From Ruegeria sp. HKCCD7303 (GTDB lineage: Bacteria; Pseudomonadota; Alphaproteobacteria; Rhodobacterales; Rhodobacteraceae): 64,000 nucleotides of DNA. Made by a program: the position numbers and the translations under genes. The stretch covers positions 496,001 to 560,000 of the forward strand of contig NZ_WVRE01000002.1 in the NCBI RefSeq assembly GCF_013111185.1. Reading direction: 5' to 3'. This document shows, piece after piece, positions 61,756 to 64,000 of the stretch; the first letter of the stretch is position 1; the number at the start of each line of letters is the position of its first letter. Below the pieces are notes generated by a model, which made no database searches, had not been told where the DNA came from, and saw only the letters and a list, made by a program, of their open reading frames with translations.

Positions 61756-63915
61756 ATGCAAGAGCCCGCCATCACACCCGATCTGATTGCTGCACACGGG
61801 CTCAAGCCCGAGGAATACGACATGATCCTCGAGATCATCGGGCGTGAACCGACCTTTACCGAACTGGGCATCTTTTCCGCGATGTGGAACGAGCATTGCT
61901 CGTACAAGTCGTCCAAGAAATGGCTGCGCACCCTGCCTACATCGGGGCCTCAGGTGATTTGCGGACCTGGTGAAAACGCAGGCGTTGTTGATATTGGCGA
62001 CGGTCAGGCTGTTGTTTTCAAAATGGAAAGCCATAACCACCCGTCATACATCGAACCCTATCAGGGTGCGGCAACGGGCGTTGGTGGCATTCTTCGCGAC
62101 GTCTTCACCATGGGCGCGCGCCCCATTGCATCGATGAACGCGTTGTCATTCGGCGAACCCGACCACCACAAGACCCGTCAGCTGGTGAATGGCGTGGTCG
62201 AAGGCATCGGCGGCTATGGCAACTGTTTTGGCGTGCCATGCGTCGGCGGCGAAGTCCGATTCCATCCGGCCTATAACGGCAACTGTCTGGTGAACGCATT
62301 TGCTGCTGGTCTGGCCGACAGCGACAAGATTTTCTACTCCGCCGCGTCCGGCGTCGGGATGCCCGTCGTCTATCTGGGCGCTAAAACCGGTCGAGACGGC
62401 GTTGGCGGCGCGACGATGGCCTCTGCTGAATTCGACGACACCATCGAAGAAAAGCGCCCGACAGTACAGGTTGGCGACCCCTTCACCGAAAAACGCCTGA
62501 TGGAAGCGACGCTCGAACTGATGCGGACCGGAGCAGTGATCTCGATCCAGGATATGGGCGCGGCGGGTCTGACCTGTTCTGCCGTGGAAATGGGTGACAA
62601 GGGTGGTCTGGGCGTACGCCTCGATCTGGAAAACGTACCCCAGCGCGAAGAGAATATGACAGCCTATGAGATGATGCTGTCGGAATCTCAGGAACGTATG
62701 TTGATGGTTCTCAAGCCGGAACTTGAGGCCGAGGCCCGCGCTGTTTTCGAAAAATGGGATCTGGACTTCGCCATCGTCGGTGAAACCATCGCCGAAGACC
62801 GCTTCCTGATCATGCATAACGGCGAAGTCAAGGCGGACCTTGTCTTGTCCAAGCTCTCCTCCACCGCGCCAGAATATGACCGTCCGTGGGAGCCGACGCC
62901 TGCTGCCGAAGAATTGGCCGATGTGCCTCAGATCGACCCGATCGATGGGCTGCGCGCCCTGCTCTCTTCGCCCAACTACGCTGGAAAGCAGTGGGTGTAC
63001 GAACAGTACGACACCATGGTGATGGCGGACAGCGCCCGCACACCGGGTCTGGGCGCTGGCATGGTGCGTGTCCACGGCACCGACAAGGTGCTTGCCTTTA
63101 CCTCAGACGTGACACCGCGCTATGTACGCGCAAACCCGGTTGAAGGCGGCAAACAAGCTGTTGCCGAAGCCTATCGCAACTTGACCGCTGTTGGTGCCAA
63201 ACCTCTGGCCACCACTGATAACCTGAACTTCGGAAACCCCGAAAAGCCCGAAATCATGGGCCAGTTCGTCGGTGCCATTCAAGGCATCGGTGCCGCCGTT
63301 GGCGCGTTGGATATGCCGATCGTTTCGGGCAATGTGTCGCTTTACAATGAAACCGATGGTCAGGCGATCCTACCCACCCCAACAATCGGTGCGGTTGGCC
63401 TGCTGAACCATTCAGATGAGATTATCGGCAATGAAGTCCGTGAGGGTCACGTCGCCCTGGTCATCGGTGAAACCAAGGGCCATCTGGGCCAGTCCGCACT
63501 ATTGGCCGAGGTGTTCAACCGTGAAGACGGTGATGCGCCGCGTGTTGATCTGGATGCTGAAAAGCGCAACGGTGACTTCATTCGCGCCAACCGCGAGATG
63601 ATCAAAGCCTGTACCGACCTTGGCGATGGCGGTCTTGCATTGGCCGCCTTCGAACTGGCTGAAGCGGCTGGCGTTGGTGTCCATCTCGACGAAGCCCCAA
63701 CCGAATTCCTGTTTGGCGAAGATCAGGCGCGTTATCTGATCGCCTGCAACTTTGACCAGGCAGAGGCACTTATGATTGCAGCCGGCCAAGCCGGTGTACC
63801 GCTGGTCTCTGTCGGTCGATTTACAGGTGATTGCGTGAAGGTCGGCAGTTCCGAGGCACCGCTGGCCGAGCTTACAGAGACCTTCCGCACCAGCTTTGCC
63901 GCGGCCGTGGCTTAA
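61756..63915 (+). CDS. purL: Phosphoribosylformylglycinamidine synthase subunit PurL
   Basis: A 719-residue ATP-dependent synthetase converting FGAR to FGAM, working with PurQ and PurS. Motifs: [39 protein letters not shown] (in part), GGIGRDxF-like [16 protein letters not shown], then the second AIRS-like half with [20 protein letters not shown]. It is the short bacterial PurL without the glutaminase domain. AGGACAGAAG 3-6 bases upstream supports this ATG; a TTG six codons earlier is also in frame. Its partners are encoded about 18-20 kb away. Confidence 0.96.
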   Translation: MQEPAITPDLIAAHGLKPEEYDMILEIIGREPTFTELGIFSAMWNEHCSYKSSKKWLRTLPTSGPQVICGPGENAGVVDIGDGQAVVFKMESHNHPSYIEPYQGAATGVGGILRDVFTMGARPIASMNALSFGEPDHHKTRQLVNGVVEGIGGYGNCFGVPCVGGEVRFHPAYNGNCLVNAFAAGLADSDKIFYSAASGVGMPVVYLGAKTGRDGVGGATMASAEFDDTIEEKRPTVQVGDPFTEKRLMEATLELMRTGAVISIQDMGAAGLTCSAVEMGDKGGLGVRLDLENVPQREENMTAYEMMLSESQERMLMVLKPELEAEARAVFEKWDLDFAIVGETIAEDRFLIMHNGEVKADLVLSKLSSTAPEYDRPWEPTPAAEELADVPQIDPIDGLRALLSSPNYAGKQWVYEQYDTMVMADSARTPGLGAGMVRVHGTDKVLAFTSDVTPRYVRANPVEGGKQAVAEAYRNLTAVGAKPLATTDNLNFGNPEKPEIMGQFVGAIQGIGAAVGALDMPIVSGNVSLYNETDGQAILPTPTIGAVGLLNHSDEIIGNEVREGHVALVIGETKGHLGQSALLAEVFNREDGDAPRVDLDAEKRNGDFIRANREMIKACTDLGDGGLALAAFELAEAAGVGVHLDEAPTEFLFGEDQARYLIACNFDQAEALMIAAGQAGVPLVSVGRFTGDCVKVGSSEAPLAELTETFRTSFAAAVA

Positions 63916-64000
63916 AATACAGGCTTCTTCTCGTCCCAAATACGGAAATCCTGCGCGTCTAAAAAGGCGCAGGATTTACCGGATTTGTCCGCACGTGCCA
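63912..64000 (-). CDS. Possible C-terminal end of an unknown protein
   Basis: An open frame runs in from the right edge and ends 28 codons in: ...[20 protein letters not shown] then TAA. Its stop overlaps the purL stop. The composition looks protein-like, but the length is too short to identify and an 11-bp inverted repeat (AAATCCTGCGC/GCGCAGGATTT) lies within it. It may instead be non-coding sequence containing the purL terminator. Confidence 0.35.
   Translation of the reverse strand, partial: ARADKSGKSCAFLDAQDFRIWDEKKPVF

Noticed and set aside
1..64000. CRISPR arrays, insertion sequences, tRNA or rRNA genes
   Set aside because: No regular spaced repeats, transposase-like frames with terminal inverted repeats, or recognisable tRNA/rRNA sequences were seen by eye; a tRNA scan was not possible here.

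Overview
The window reads as chromosomal DNA of a marine alphaproteobacterium of the Roseobacter group (Rhodobacteraceae). The inference rests on gene content and order: a Tat-exported PhoX phosphatase, a TAXI-type TRAP transporter, DUF1476 (ATPase inhibitor zeta), an RNase E with an acidic insert in its S1 domain, a gene-transfer-agent type endolysin/holin pair, and purC-purS-purQ plus purL. Coding density is high. Many starts overlap the preceding stop by the 4-base ATGA, and intergenic GC-rich terminators are common. No tRNA, rRNA, CRISPR array, transposase or prophage block was seen.

Layout. Bases 1-4.5 kb hold the start of a 'virulence factor' family gene, phoX, and divergent ppx-rlmE; a candidate Pho box lies between phoX and ppx. 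4.6-9.7 kb holds an eight-haem c-type cytochrome coupled to a BrkB membrane protein, an AI-2E family transporter and a histone-deacetylase-like hydrolase. 9.8-16.0 kb is a Bat/MoxR operon (MoxR ATPase, DUF58, DUF4381, two VWA proteins, BatD). 16.0-21.4 kb holds a Crp/Fnr regulator divergent from an arylsulfatase, then a HAD phosphatase, cardiolipin synthase and a small K+ channel. 21.5-25.6 kb is an Att-like ABC exporter operon with a lipocalin/CrtC-like secreted protein. 25.6-29.8 kb is a TAXI TRAP transporter with a coupled universal stress protein. 30.1-35.3 kb holds a small periplasmic protein, class I aldolase, a P450 coupled to an unusual membrane hydrolase, ccdA and tusA. 35.3-41.9 kb holds rne, dctD and dctB. 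41.9-45.4 kb holds purQ, an alcohol dehydrogenase, purS, purC and the ATPase inhibitor zeta. 45.5-54.5 kb holds bmt, an enoyl-CoA hydratase, ccmH-ccmF, a holin/endolysin pair, ccmE, argC, murI and an acyltransferase. 54.6-64 kb holds a fused indolepyruvate:ferredoxin oxidoreductase with a divergent LysR regulator, a large MscS channel, purL and probably the tail of an unknown gene.

Most genes are ordinary core metabolism: purines, arginine, peptidoglycan, cytochrome c maturation, C4-dicarboxylate and phosphate uptake. The points most worth a second look are: the DctD-type regulator that lacks the GAFTGA sigma-54 contact loop; the gene-transfer-agent-type lysis pair embedded between ccmE and ccmF, with a hairpin sitting directly on the ccmF start; the second VWA protein whose MIDAS aspartate is a lysine; the eight-haem cytochrome with HEAT/TPR-like tail; the P450-hydrolase pair; and a dehydrogenase lying between purS and purQ. 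I saw nothing I could defend as a wholly new defence or mobile system.
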